DNA from: Paenibacillus typhae
GTDB lineage: Bacteria > Bacillota > Bacilli > Paenibacillales > Paenibacillaceae
Assembly (NCBI RefSeq): GCF_900099765.1
Contig: NZ_FNDX01000054.1
Span: forward strand, 1 to 40,292
Direction: 5' to 3'
Length of the DNA: 40,292 nt
The notes beneath the pieces were generated by a model. The model did no database searches, was not told the DNA's origin, and was given only the letters and a program-made list of their open reading frames with translations. The translations under genes and the position numbers were made by a program. Within the stretch, counting starts at the first letter, position 1; every line of letters begins with the position of its first letter. Positions 7,301 to 14,065 of the stretch are shown here, in pieces.

Positions 7301-8358
7301 CGGCTCTCCGCTCCCGAGACTCCCGCGCTTTCGAAGGTGGCCATCTCGCGCATAATGCGGCTGGCTGCTTCAATCAGGTGGAGGCAGAGCACGCCTCCTG
7401 TCCCTTCCCCAAGACGCAGCCCGAGGTCAAGCAGCGCTGTCAGTCCAAGCCGCTCCAGCATCAGCCTATGCCCCTGCTCGCCGGAGATATGGGAAGCGAT
7501 CATGTAGTGAACAGAATCCGGGGCAAGCGCCTTAGCAACAAGCGCCGCCGCTCCGGAGATGAAGCCGTCGAGTACCACTGGAACCTTGGCATCTGCCGCC
7601 CCCAGTATGAGTCCGGCCAGACCCGCGATCTCAAGTCCGCCCACCTTGGACAGCACATCGATTCCGTCCCCGGGATCAGGTGCATTCAGCTTCAGCGCAC
7701 GGTCTACAACGGCAATTTTGTGACGCAGCCGCTCATCGTCAATACCGGTACCGCGGCCTACAGCCGTTTCGGCCGGGATGCCTTCCAGTGCACAAAGAAC
7801 CGCAGCGCTGGCTGTTGTATTTCCGATCCCCATTTCGCCGGTAATAAAAATCTCGGTTCCGCTCTTAACAGCTTCCTCAGCCACGCTGATCCCGGCCAGA
7901 ACAGCCTGCAACGCTTCTTCGCGGCTCATCGCCGGGCCCTGCGCCATATTGCCGCTGCCGTAGCGCACTTTGCGGGCAATCAGCTCAGGATGGCTGACGT
8001 CCCCGGCTATGCCGATGTCAACCAGCTTGACCTCTGCTCCGGCCTGCCGGGCCAGCACATTAACCCCTGCTCCTCCGCCGAGAAAATTGTAAGCCATCTG
8101 AACCGTGACCTCCTGGGGAAAAGCACTGACACCTTCGCTGCATACGCCGTGGTCAGCGGCCATAACCACCACTGTCCGCTTGCCGTAAGCAGGCTGCTCT
8201 GTGCCGGAAATCCCCGCGAGCCGCACCGCCAGCTCCTCCAGCCGCCCGAGGCTTCCCGGCGGCTTGGTCAAAATATCAAGCCGCTGTTCCGCCCGCTGTA
8301 CCGCTTCTTTGTCAGCCGGTGTGATCCGGCTGATGACTTGATCAATTGCTGCTTGCAT
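7297..8358 (-). CDS. cobT: Nicotinate-nucleotide--dimethylbenzimidazole phosphoribosyltransferase
   Basis: CobT makes alpha-ribazole 5'-phosphate from a lower-ligand base such as dimethylbenzimidazole and nicotinate mononucleotide. The 353-residue protein carries the family blocks LTKPPGSLGRLEELA near residue 30, VVMAADHGVCSEGVSAFP, GEMGIGNTTASAA and the C-terminal LRLGEGTGGVL, whose glutamate corresponds to the catalytic base. AGGAGG lies just before the ATG. It is the first gene of the minus-strand operon cobT-cobU-cobS-cobQ-ynfA. Its leader is unusual: a 21-base tandem array starts about 90 bases upstream, and no cobalamin riboswitch could be recognised. Confidence 0.96.
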   Translation of the reverse strand: MQAAIDQVISRITPADKEAVQRAEQRLDILTKPPGSLGRLEELAVRLAGISGTEQPAYGKRTVVVMAADHGVCSEGVSAFPQEVTVQMAYNFLGGGAGVNVLARQAGAEVKLVDIGIAGDVSHPELIARKVRYGSGNMAQGPAMSREEALQAVLAGISVAEEAVKSGTEIFITGEMGIGNTTASAAVLCALEGIPAETAVGRGTGIDDERLRHKIAVVDRALKLNAPDPGDGIDVLSKVGGLEIAGLAGLILGAADAKVPVVLDGFISGAAALVAKALAPDSVHYMIASHISGEQGHRLMLERLGLTALLDLGLRLGEGTGGVLCLHLIEAASRIMREMATFESAGVSGAESR

Positions 8359-8445
8359 CGCAATTCCTCCTATGTATCGTCTACCTCACATTTCTTACTA
8401 TCTGCCGTGTATCCTGAATTTCCCACAAGCGGCCCGGCAAATGCG

Positions 8446-8650
8446 ACTTGCCACTCACCACTGCCATCTGCCGCTCGCCATCTGACACTAGCTACTCGAC
8501 ATCAGCTACTAACTGCTCACCATCTGACATTAGCTACTCACCATCTGACACCAGCTACTCAACATCTGACACCAGCTACTCACCATCTGACATTAGCTAC
8601 TCATCATCTGACACCAGCTACTCATCATCAGCCACTAGCTACTCACCGCG
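8446..8650. repeat. 21-base tandem repeat array upstream of cobT
   Basis: Five near-identical contiguous 21-base units occupy 8534-8638, each beginning CTACTCA and ending GACACCAG or GACATTAG, with degenerate copies extending to about 8446 and 8650. The period is a multiple of three, so short open frames with 7-residue repeats appear by chance; no ribosome-binding site supports them. The array lies 90-290 bases before the cobT start on the opposite reading sense and could lie in its 5' leader or promoter region. Confidence 0.88.
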
Positions 8651-8703
8651 TGTTTCTTAACAATATCTTCGCCACCATACTGCCACTAAAGAGCCAATCA
8701 TCA

Positions 8704-8888
8704 CTAACAGACCGTACAGCCCTTATCAAGCAGCATACAGACAATTGCCTGTGCTAACGGACTCAGGAGCCTTTATTTGCTTACTAAATAGCAAATAAGA
8801 CGGTATTTGATAGTAATAAGTGCACTGGAGTCCGTTAGCCGGTCCAAAAAGACTGAAATGAGCAAATAAGGTCATCTGTGTCCGTTAC
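8704..8888. repeat. Four-unit palindromic intergenic element, copy 2
   Basis: Units are forward at 8704-8726 and 8754-8780 and reverse at 8815-8838 and 8862-8888. Spacings measured at the GGAC/GTCC core are 50, 75 and 50, identical to copy 1, although the bases between the units are unrelated. An extra GCAAATAAG at 8791-8799 pairs with CTTTATTTGC at 8771-8780, giving an additional inner hairpin in this copy. The first unit has CTAACAGAC in place of CTAACGGAC. It lies between the cobT leader and the 3' end of the aminotransferase operon. Confidence 0.85.
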
Positions 8889-8943
8889 AGCTGAACAGGG
8901 TATACATCAGCCAAGCTGGCTCAGAAAGCTTCAGAAGTTGTAA

Positions 8944-9122
8944 GTCCATGAATCCATGGACCTCGGGAAGTATTGGGCGATTCCCGCTCCAGGGAGGCTT
9001 TCAGAGATCGCTTATGCGTCTGCTGCGAAAAGGACACCCGTAGGTCAGGATGCCCTGAAGGTGCAGGCACAACCGGAGCGCCTCCAGCCCGGCAACTTAC
9101 ATCCGGCAGCCCGTTTCACGTC
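8944..9122. other. GC-rich multi-hairpin segment of unknown type
   Basis: A run of short perfect hairpins: GTCCATG/CATGGAC (8944-8961), CGGGAA/TTCCCG (8964-8986), then CAGG/CCTG, GTGC/GCAC and GGAG/CTCC in close succession around 9045-9095. I compared it by eye with cobalamin, SAM, preQ1, c-di-AMP, c-di-GMP and T-box consensus elements and with SRP, RNase P, tmRNA and 6S RNA, and found no match. Open frames through it have no ribosome-binding site. It may be an RNA gene, a 3' UTR structure of the aminotransferase operon, or a decayed repeat. The strand is undetermined. Confidence 0.4.
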
Positions 9123-9150
9123 AAAAAGCCCCCATCCGAAGAAGGGAGCT
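9123..9150 (-). terminator. Terminator of the ddlR-ddl-aminotransferase operon
   Basis: On the minus strand AGCTCCCTTC pairs with GATGGGGGCT around a TTCG loop, followed by five T. It lies 94 bases beyond the aminotransferase stop. Confidence 0.75.
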
Positions 9151-9243
9151 CCCGTCTGCCGCCGTTATGCATCAGCACACGCCTTATAGCCATATCCCTT
9201 TTTCTTCTTCAAGGATTATAGGGGATACGCCATGATCTTACAA

Positions 9244-10431
9244 TTACATTTTTACCTTCATGAAGCCTTCCATCCGCTCCAGCGCCTCGGTCAGCTTAGC
9301 TGTGGAAGCTGCATAGGAGCAGCGGATATGCCCTTCGCCTCCGCTTCCGAACACATGCCCGGGAACAGCGGCAACCCCTGCTTCCTGCAGCAGCCGCAGC
9401 GCAAATTCCTCCGACCGCATTCCGGTACGGGCAATGGACGGGAAGGCGTAGAACGCCCCCACCGGCTCGCGGCATTCCAGGCCGATGGTCCGCAGACCCT
9501 CGACGAACAGCGTTCTGCGCTGCCGGAAGACCTCCTTCATCCGGTCTTTGTCAGCCAGCCCGCTGCGCAGCGATTCCAGGGCAGCGATCTGGCCCAGCAC
9601 CGGCGCGCACATCGCGGTGTACTGATGGATCTTCAGCATCGCGGCCAGCAGCACGCGGCTGCCGCAGGCGTAGCCGACACGCCAGCCGGTCATGGCGAAC
9701 GCCTTGGAGAAGCCGCTGATCAGGATCGTCCGCTCCTGCATCCCGGGAAGCGAGGCAATGCTGACATGCCTGCTGTCATAGGTCAGCTCGGCATAGATTT
9801 CATCTGACAGCACCAGCAGGTTATGCTGCTTCACCAGTTCTGCAACCGGCAGCCAGTCTTCGTAAGACATCACAGCACCGGTAGGATTGCTAGGGAAGTT
9901 CAGCACCAGCAGCTTGGATCGCGGTGTGATGACCTTTTCCAGGGCTTCAGCCGTCAGCTTAAAGCCCTGCTCCGCCGTAGTCTCCACCTCGATTAGAGTG
10001 CCCCCGTTCAGATGGGCTATCGGCGAGTAAGCAATGTAGCTTGGAGAAGGGATGATAATCTCATCCCCGGGAGCGGTGAATGCCCGCAGCGCCAGGTCCA
10101 GCGCTTCGCTGCTGCCTACGGTAACGATCACCTCATCTGCAGCATTATACTGCAGCCCAAATCCAGTCCGCAGATAACGCGCTATCTCCTCCCGCAGCTC
10201 GGGCAGTCCGCTGTTCGGCGTGTATGTGGTCTCACCACGCTCCAGCGCCCGGATACAGGCAGCCCGGATATGCTCCGGCGTTTTGAAGTCAGGCTCTCCC
10301 ACACCAAGTGAAATAATATCGTTGTTACCCGCTGTAAGATCAAAAAAAGCGCGGATGCCCGAAGGCGCTATCTCCCGCACACGCGGGGCAATCCACCCCT
10401 GCGTGTGCGGAGACACCTGCTTGTTAAACAT
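9244..10431 (-). CDS. Class I/II PLP aminotransferase, YugH/AlaT-like
   Basis: A 395-residue fold-type I aminotransferase. It closely resembles B. subtilis YugH, an alanine transaminase (AlaT), in blocks such as SGIRAFFDL, ISLGVGEPDF, the substrate-binding SNPTG and the PLP lysine in SGFSKAFAMTGWRVGYA. The PatA-type N-acetyl-diaminopimelate aminotransferases are close relatives and cannot be excluded. Its ATG overlaps the end of ddl by eight bases, so the two are translationally coupled. Together with the MocR regulator and Ddl, a role in supplying alanine for D-Ala-D-Ala is the simplest reading, but this is inference from context. Confidence 0.88.
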   Translation of the reverse strand: MFNKQVSPHTQGWIAPRVREIAPSGIRAFFDLTAGNNDIISLGVGEPDFKTPEHIRAACIRALERGETTYTPNSGLPELREEIARYLRTGFGLQYNAADEVIVTVGSSEALDLALRAFTAPGDEIIIPSPSYIAYSPIAHLNGGTLIEVETTAEQGFKLTAEALEKVITPRSKLLVLNFPSNPTGAVMSYEDWLPVAELVKQHNLLVLSDEIYAELTYDSRHVSIASLPGMQERTILISGFSKAFAMTGWRVGYACGSRVLLAAMLKIHQYTAMCAPVLGQIAALESLRSGLADKDRMKEVFRQRRTLFVEGLRTIGLECREPVGAFYAFPSIARTGMRSEEFALRLLQEAGVAAVPGHVFGSGGEGHIRCSYAASTAKLTEALERMEGFMKVKM

Positions 10432-11491
10432 GGCTGGTCACCTCCCTTATGCCTATTCCTTCCGCTGCTGCATGTGCTGCGGCCGCTGCGGCTCCTGTGT
10501 TAAGCCCCTTTGCAGCCTGCTTATGTTCTGCCGTCACATCCGGTGCTTCCTCCCCGGCAGCGCCCTTGCTCCGCCCCGAACCTTCCCCGCGCTCCCGCAG
10601 CGAGCCCTCAATAATCGCATCCAATAGTCCGCTGAACGTATACCCGGCAGCGGCAGCGCTGCGCGGCAGCAAGCTCGTTTCGGTCATGCCCGGCAGCGTA
10701 TTTACCTCAAGCACGTAAGGCACACCCTTTTTCAGCAGCATATCTACCCGGGCATAAACGGAGCATTTCAGCGCCTTATAGCAGGCGAACGCCGCCGTCC
10801 GCACCCGCTCATGTGTACCCAAGGGCAGCTGGATAACCTGTTCATCCGCTCCGCCCTGCTCATATTTGGCACTGTAATCGAACCATTCCGCCCCCAGCGA
10901 CTGGATGCCGATCACCGGCAGCAGCTCTCCGCCAAGGATAGCGCAGGTAATCTCCTGCCCTTCAGTGAAGGCCTCGATCAGGATCGCACGATCCTCGGCA
11001 AAAGCTTTTTCCACCGCCACACGCAGCCCCTCCGCGTTATCCACCTTGGACATGCCGATGCTGGAGCCGCCGGAATTCGGTTTTACCATAACCGGGTAGC
11101 CAAGCTGTCCCACAGCTTCCTCTGAATAGTCCTCCATGCTCTCCCAGCACAGCCAACCCGGGGTCAGTACATCTTTGCTGCGGAGAATGGTTTTGGACAG
11201 ATGCTTATCCATGCACAGGCTGCTCGCCAGCACACCGCTCCCGGAGTAGGGGATACCGAGCGTTTCCAGTGTTCCCTGCACCGTTCCGTCCTCACCGTAG
11301 GCGCCATGGAGCGCCAGCAGCGCGAAGTCCAGCCCTTTTACCGCATCAACCAGCTGTCCGCGCTCCTCAATCACAACCGGCACCGCCTCATATTTGCTCC
11401 GGTCCAGATGCTTCATCATCTCTTTCCCGGTATTCAGCGATACTTCGTATTCAGAGGACACTCCGCCCATAATTACGCCTACTTTTAACAT
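10424..11491 (-). CDS. ddl: D-alanine--D-alanine ligase with an Ala-rich C-terminal tail
   Basis: The ATP-grasp enzyme that makes the D-Ala-D-Ala dipeptide of peptidoglycan. Seen are the N-terminal GGVSSEYEVSL, HGAYGEDGTVQG, the ATP-grasp KPNSGGSSIGMSKV and the C-terminal EVNTLPGMTETSLLPRSA. The omega-loop has FDYSAKY, whose tyrosine is the type found in D-Ala-D-Ala rather than D-Ala-D-Lac ligases. The conserved fold ends near residue 297 (GLLDAIIEGSL). A further ~55 residues, charged and then alanine-rich, have no counterpart in the usual ~300-residue form and overlap the next gene's start. It lies 21 bases after the MocR regulator gene. Confidence 0.95.
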   Translation of the reverse strand: MLKVGVIMGGVSSEYEVSLNTGKEMMKHLDRSKYEAVPVVIEERGQLVDAVKGLDFALLALHGAYGEDGTVQGTLETLGIPYSGSGVLASSLCMDKHLSKTILRSKDVLTPGWLCWESMEDYSEEAVGQLGYPVMVKPNSGGSSIGMSKVDNAEGLRVAVEKAFAEDRAILIEAFTEGQEITCAILGGELLPVIGIQSLGAEWFDYSAKYEQGGADEQVIQLPLGTHERVRTAAFACYKALKCSVYARVDMLLKKGVPYVLEVNTLPGMTETSLLPRSAAAAGYTFSGLLDAIIEGSLRERGEGSGRSKGAAGEEAPDVTAEHKQAAKGLNTGAAAAAAHAAAEGIGIREVTSHV

Positions 11492-11512
11492 ATCCCCATT
11501 CCCCTTTTCATC

Positions 11513-12970
11513 TCATCCGAGTAGTAGTTGCCGTGCTGTCCTGCCGATAATCCCGATTCCCCTGCGTATATCGTCATCCGCCACTCTGGAGAAGCCCAGC
11601 CGCAGCGTGTTCTGTCCTGTTCCGTCTGTAAAGAACATATCCCCCACCGTAAAAATAACCCCCAGCTCCCGGCACGCCGCCAGCAGCTCTCTTGTGCTGA
11701 AGCCCTCCGGAAACGTGACGAACAGATGCAATCCCCCGTCCCCGCTCACCCTGCAATCCGGCAAAAGCTCCCTGCAGCAAGCCATCGTCAGCTCATATTT
11801 ACGCTTGTATTCCGTTCTGGCCCGTTTGAGATACTTCTCCAGATTCCCGCCGAGCAAATACTGATACAGAATGGACTGGTCGAGCGTCGAGGTGTGGATG
11901 CTGCGTGCTCTTTTGACACTTTCGAGATAGTAGATCAGCTCCTGATCCGCCAGTACCCAGCCTACTCTAAGCCCCGGGAACAGCACCTTAGAAAAGCTCC
12001 CCAGATAAATCACACTGTTGCCGCCCCCGGCCGCCGCGATCAGCGGAGCCACATGCGAGCCGGAATAGCGCAGCTCCTCGTTGAACCCGTCCTCAATCAC
12101 CGGCACACCGTAGTCGGCCATCAGCTTCATCACGCGCAGTCTTTTTTCGGGAGACATGACAATTCCGGTCGGATTGTGGTAGGACGGCACGAGGTAGGCA
12201 CAATCATACATCCCTTCCTCCAGCGCCTGCTTCAGCTCACCGAGATGGATGCCGTCACGCTCCATTGCGACACCACGGATGCCGAAGCCGTTCAGTTGCA
12301 GGTTTTTGAGCGCCGTATGATGGGTCGGATTCTCGCACAGTACCTTTCCATGCCGCTGCCCCAGCGCTGACAGCACAATATCAAAACCCTCCGTGAACCC
12401 GTTTGTAATCAGCAGATCCTTGCCGCGCATGTCTACGCCCTTGTGCTCCATATATTGCTTCAAATAATCTATCAAAGGCTTATACCCCTTGGCATAGCCA
12501 TAGTTCAGCAGAACATTGCCTTCTACAGACATCCGCTCCAGAAAGGCGCGTTTTACATTGTCCAGATCGAACAGGCTTTCATCCGGTGCGATGCTGGTAA
12601 AAGAAATCGTGTCCTTCCCCGCGCGGATGCCGCGTTTCATAATATCCAGCTCTTCGGCCAGCAGCGCCCTGCTGCTCAGGCGGCTTTTCCAGTCCACGCT
12701 CCAGACGGGCGCTGCTGTATTTTCCGGGAGGGCCGCGTTACTGACATAACTCCCCTGTCCCTGTACGGTATAAGCGAACCCGTCATCCTCCAGCGCCATA
12801 TAGGCGGAGATCACGGAGTTACGGCTGACCTTGAGCAGCAGGCTCAGTTCCCGGGTAGAGGGCAGCTTCTGCTCCCCCTGGAGGGCCCCCCTCAGAATAA
12901 GGCTTTTCATATAATCCTTAACCTGCACATACACCGGCCGCCCGGCAATGAGCCTGAAATCGTTAAACAT
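11513..12970 (-). CDS. MocR/PdxR-type regulator, DdlR-like
   Basis: A chimeric regulator of 485 residues. A GntR winged helix forms the N-terminus (RPVYVQVKDYMKSLIL, then LPSTRELSLLLKVSRNSV). It is followed by an aminotransferase-like PLP domain with SYHNPTG and the lysine in LGSFSKVLFPGLRVGWV. I chose ATG 12970, preceded by AGGGGG, because the longer frame would begin inside the terminator of the upstream gene and because the GntR domain normally starts here. MocR regulators usually sense PLP or an amino acid through PLP. DdlR of Brevibacillus is a MocR protein controlling ddl, and this gene is directly upstream of ddl in the same operon. The identification as DdlR is by context. Confidence 0.85.
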   Translation of the reverse strand: MFNDFRLIAGRPVYVQVKDYMKSLILRGALQGEQKLPSTRELSLLLKVSRNSVISAYMALEDDGFAYTVQGQGSYVSNAALPENTAAPVWSVDWKSRLSSRALLAEELDIMKRGIRAGKDTISFTSIAPDESLFDLDNVKRAFLERMSVEGNVLLNYGYAKGYKPLIDYLKQYMEHKGVDMRGKDLLITNGFTEGFDIVLSALGQRHGKVLCENPTHHTALKNLQLNGFGIRGVAMERDGIHLGELKQALEEGMYDCAYLVPSYHNPTGIVMSPEKRLRVMKLMADYGVPVIEDGFNEELRYSGSHVAPLIAAAGGGNSVIYLGSFSKVLFPGLRVGWVLADQELIYYLESVKRARSIHTSTLDQSILYQYLLGGNLEKYLKRARTEYKRKYELTMACCRELLPDCRVSGDGGLHLFVTFPEGFSTRELLAACRELGVIFTVGDMFFTDGTGQNTLRLGFSRVADDDIRRGIGIIGRTARQLLLG

Positions 12971-13014
12971 CCGTAAGTCGCCCCCTGTAGCTATCATGGC
13001 ATAATCTTTTCCGT

Positions 13015-13060
13015 AAAAAAAGAACCACAGACCCGGCATTTTCCCCCGCCTGTGGTTCCT
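13015..13060 (-). terminator. Terminator of the AraC-type gene
   Basis: On the minus strand AGGAACCACAG pairs with CTGTGGTTCT across an 18-base loop and is followed by a run of T. It begins 9 bases after the AraC-type gene's stop and separates it from the ddlR operon. Confidence 0.85.
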
Positions 13061-13069
13061 CCTGGTCCT

Positions 13070-13912
13070 TCACTCCCCGGTCCGCTGGCTGCTCCGGTAG
13101 GCTGTCGGCGATACGCCGTTCAGCTGCTTGAACATTTTGCTGAAATGGTATTCCTCGTAAAAGCCGCACAGCTTGGCAATTTCCCTCACCGGATAATCCG
13201 TAAACGTCAGGTAGCGGCACGCCTGCTGGTTCTGGATATGCATATGATATTCCTTCGGCCCCATGCCGGTATATTTCAGGAAAAGCTTGCGCAGGTACGA
13301 GGCCGAAATGCCGTACTCCTCCGCCAACTTCTCGATCCGGTGATGGTCCATATAAGCATTCTCAAGCTTGCTCTTAATCCGCTCAAAAGCGGCAAAAGCC
13401 CCAGACTCCATCAGATTCCAGTCCGCCTGTACACTCTGGTGCAGCTTATGGAGCAGAATCTGTGTTTTGGCACGGGAAACGGCCGTTCCGGCAGTCTGCC
13501 CCGGCAGCCACTCCTGATTAATCTCCCGGAACATAGCGCTGATCTCCTCAGCTTGCCCGGGGCCATACTGGCCCAGAAAGGGAAGCCGCAGTGTCTCAAT
13601 CGGCCGGACGTTTCTCCAGACCGCATCATAGCCGAGCTCCGCACAATCGAACAGCAGCATCGTGATGCGCAGCGGGGCTTCCATTTCGGAACGCATGGAC
13701 ATTTTGAGACCGGGCTTCAGATAAGCCAGCATCCCTGCCTGCACCTTATGCTCCACATTGGTCCGGAAAAACCCCTCCCCCTCATGAATCCAGTACAGGC
13801 TGTGCACATTGACCATGTTGCGGATGTCCTCCCAGCCCGGAAAAGTCACTTTATCCAGCACAAAATGAATATGCACGCTAAGATCATTCAGGTTATAGAC
13901 ATTCTCTTCCAA
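13070..13912 (-). CDS. AraC family transcriptional regulator
   Basis: A 280-residue regulator with an N-terminal cupin-like sensing domain (SLYWIHEGEGFFRTN, AYLKPGLKMSM) and a C-terminal AraC double helix-turn-helix over about the last 100 residues. It shows the hallmark segments LAEEYGISASYLRKLF and VREIAKLCGFYEEYHFSKMFK, followed by GVSPTAYR. The gene is divergent from the beta-glucuronidase gene with a 153-base gap, the usual arrangement for an AraC-type activator of a sugar hydrolase. The inducer is unknown, though a glucuronide or related sugar would fit. It has its own terminator. Confidence 0.92.
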   Translation of the reverse strand: MEENVYNLNDLSVHIHFVLDKVTFPGWEDIRNMVNVHSLYWIHEGEGFFRTNVEHKVQAGMLAYLKPGLKMSMRSEMEAPLRITMLLFDCAELGYDAVWRNVRPIETLRLPFLGQYGPGQAEEISAMFREINQEWLPGQTAGTAVSRAKTQILLHKLHQSVQADWNLMESGAFAAFERIKSKLENAYMDHHRIEKLAEEYGISASYLRKLFLKYTGMGPKEYHMHIQNQQACRYLTFTDYPVREIAKLCGFYEEYHFSKMFKQLNGVSPTAYRSSQRTGE

Positions 13913-14065
13913 GCATAGTCTCCCCTTTGCGGCTGCAGGCGCGATTTATACAAGACTTTATTGTTTTTTTCTATTCAATGCCGGAATGGTAAATGATACT
14001 ATCCATACTAACACGATGCCTGCAAAAGACAATGCCATCGCACAATAACGGGGAGGCGCACACAC

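Noticed and set aside
8446..8650. CRISPR array
   Set aside because: Units are contiguous 21-mers with no unique spacers, no palindromic repeat structure and no cas genes in the window.
8448..8660. Small protein with 7-residue Ser/Asp/Thr/Tyr repeats
   Set aside because: The repeats follow from the 21-base period of the array; there is no ribosome-binding site and the other frames are also open.
6823..8757. Open frame of 644 codons on the plus strand
   Set aside because: It is antisense to cobU and cobT and runs on through the 21-base tandem array. Its residue composition is that of a high-GC shadow frame and it has no recognisable domain.
8956..9221. Small proteins of 77-82 residues encoded in the multi-hairpin segment
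   Set aside because: Two overlapping frames are open, but neither has a ribosome-binding site, and the segment is better explained by its stem-loops and the operon terminator.
8359..9240. Cobalamin riboswitch for the cobT operon
   Set aside because: I searched the minus strand of the leader for the GCCACTG B12 box and the conserved core and did not find them. The multi-hairpin segment there does not resemble the class.
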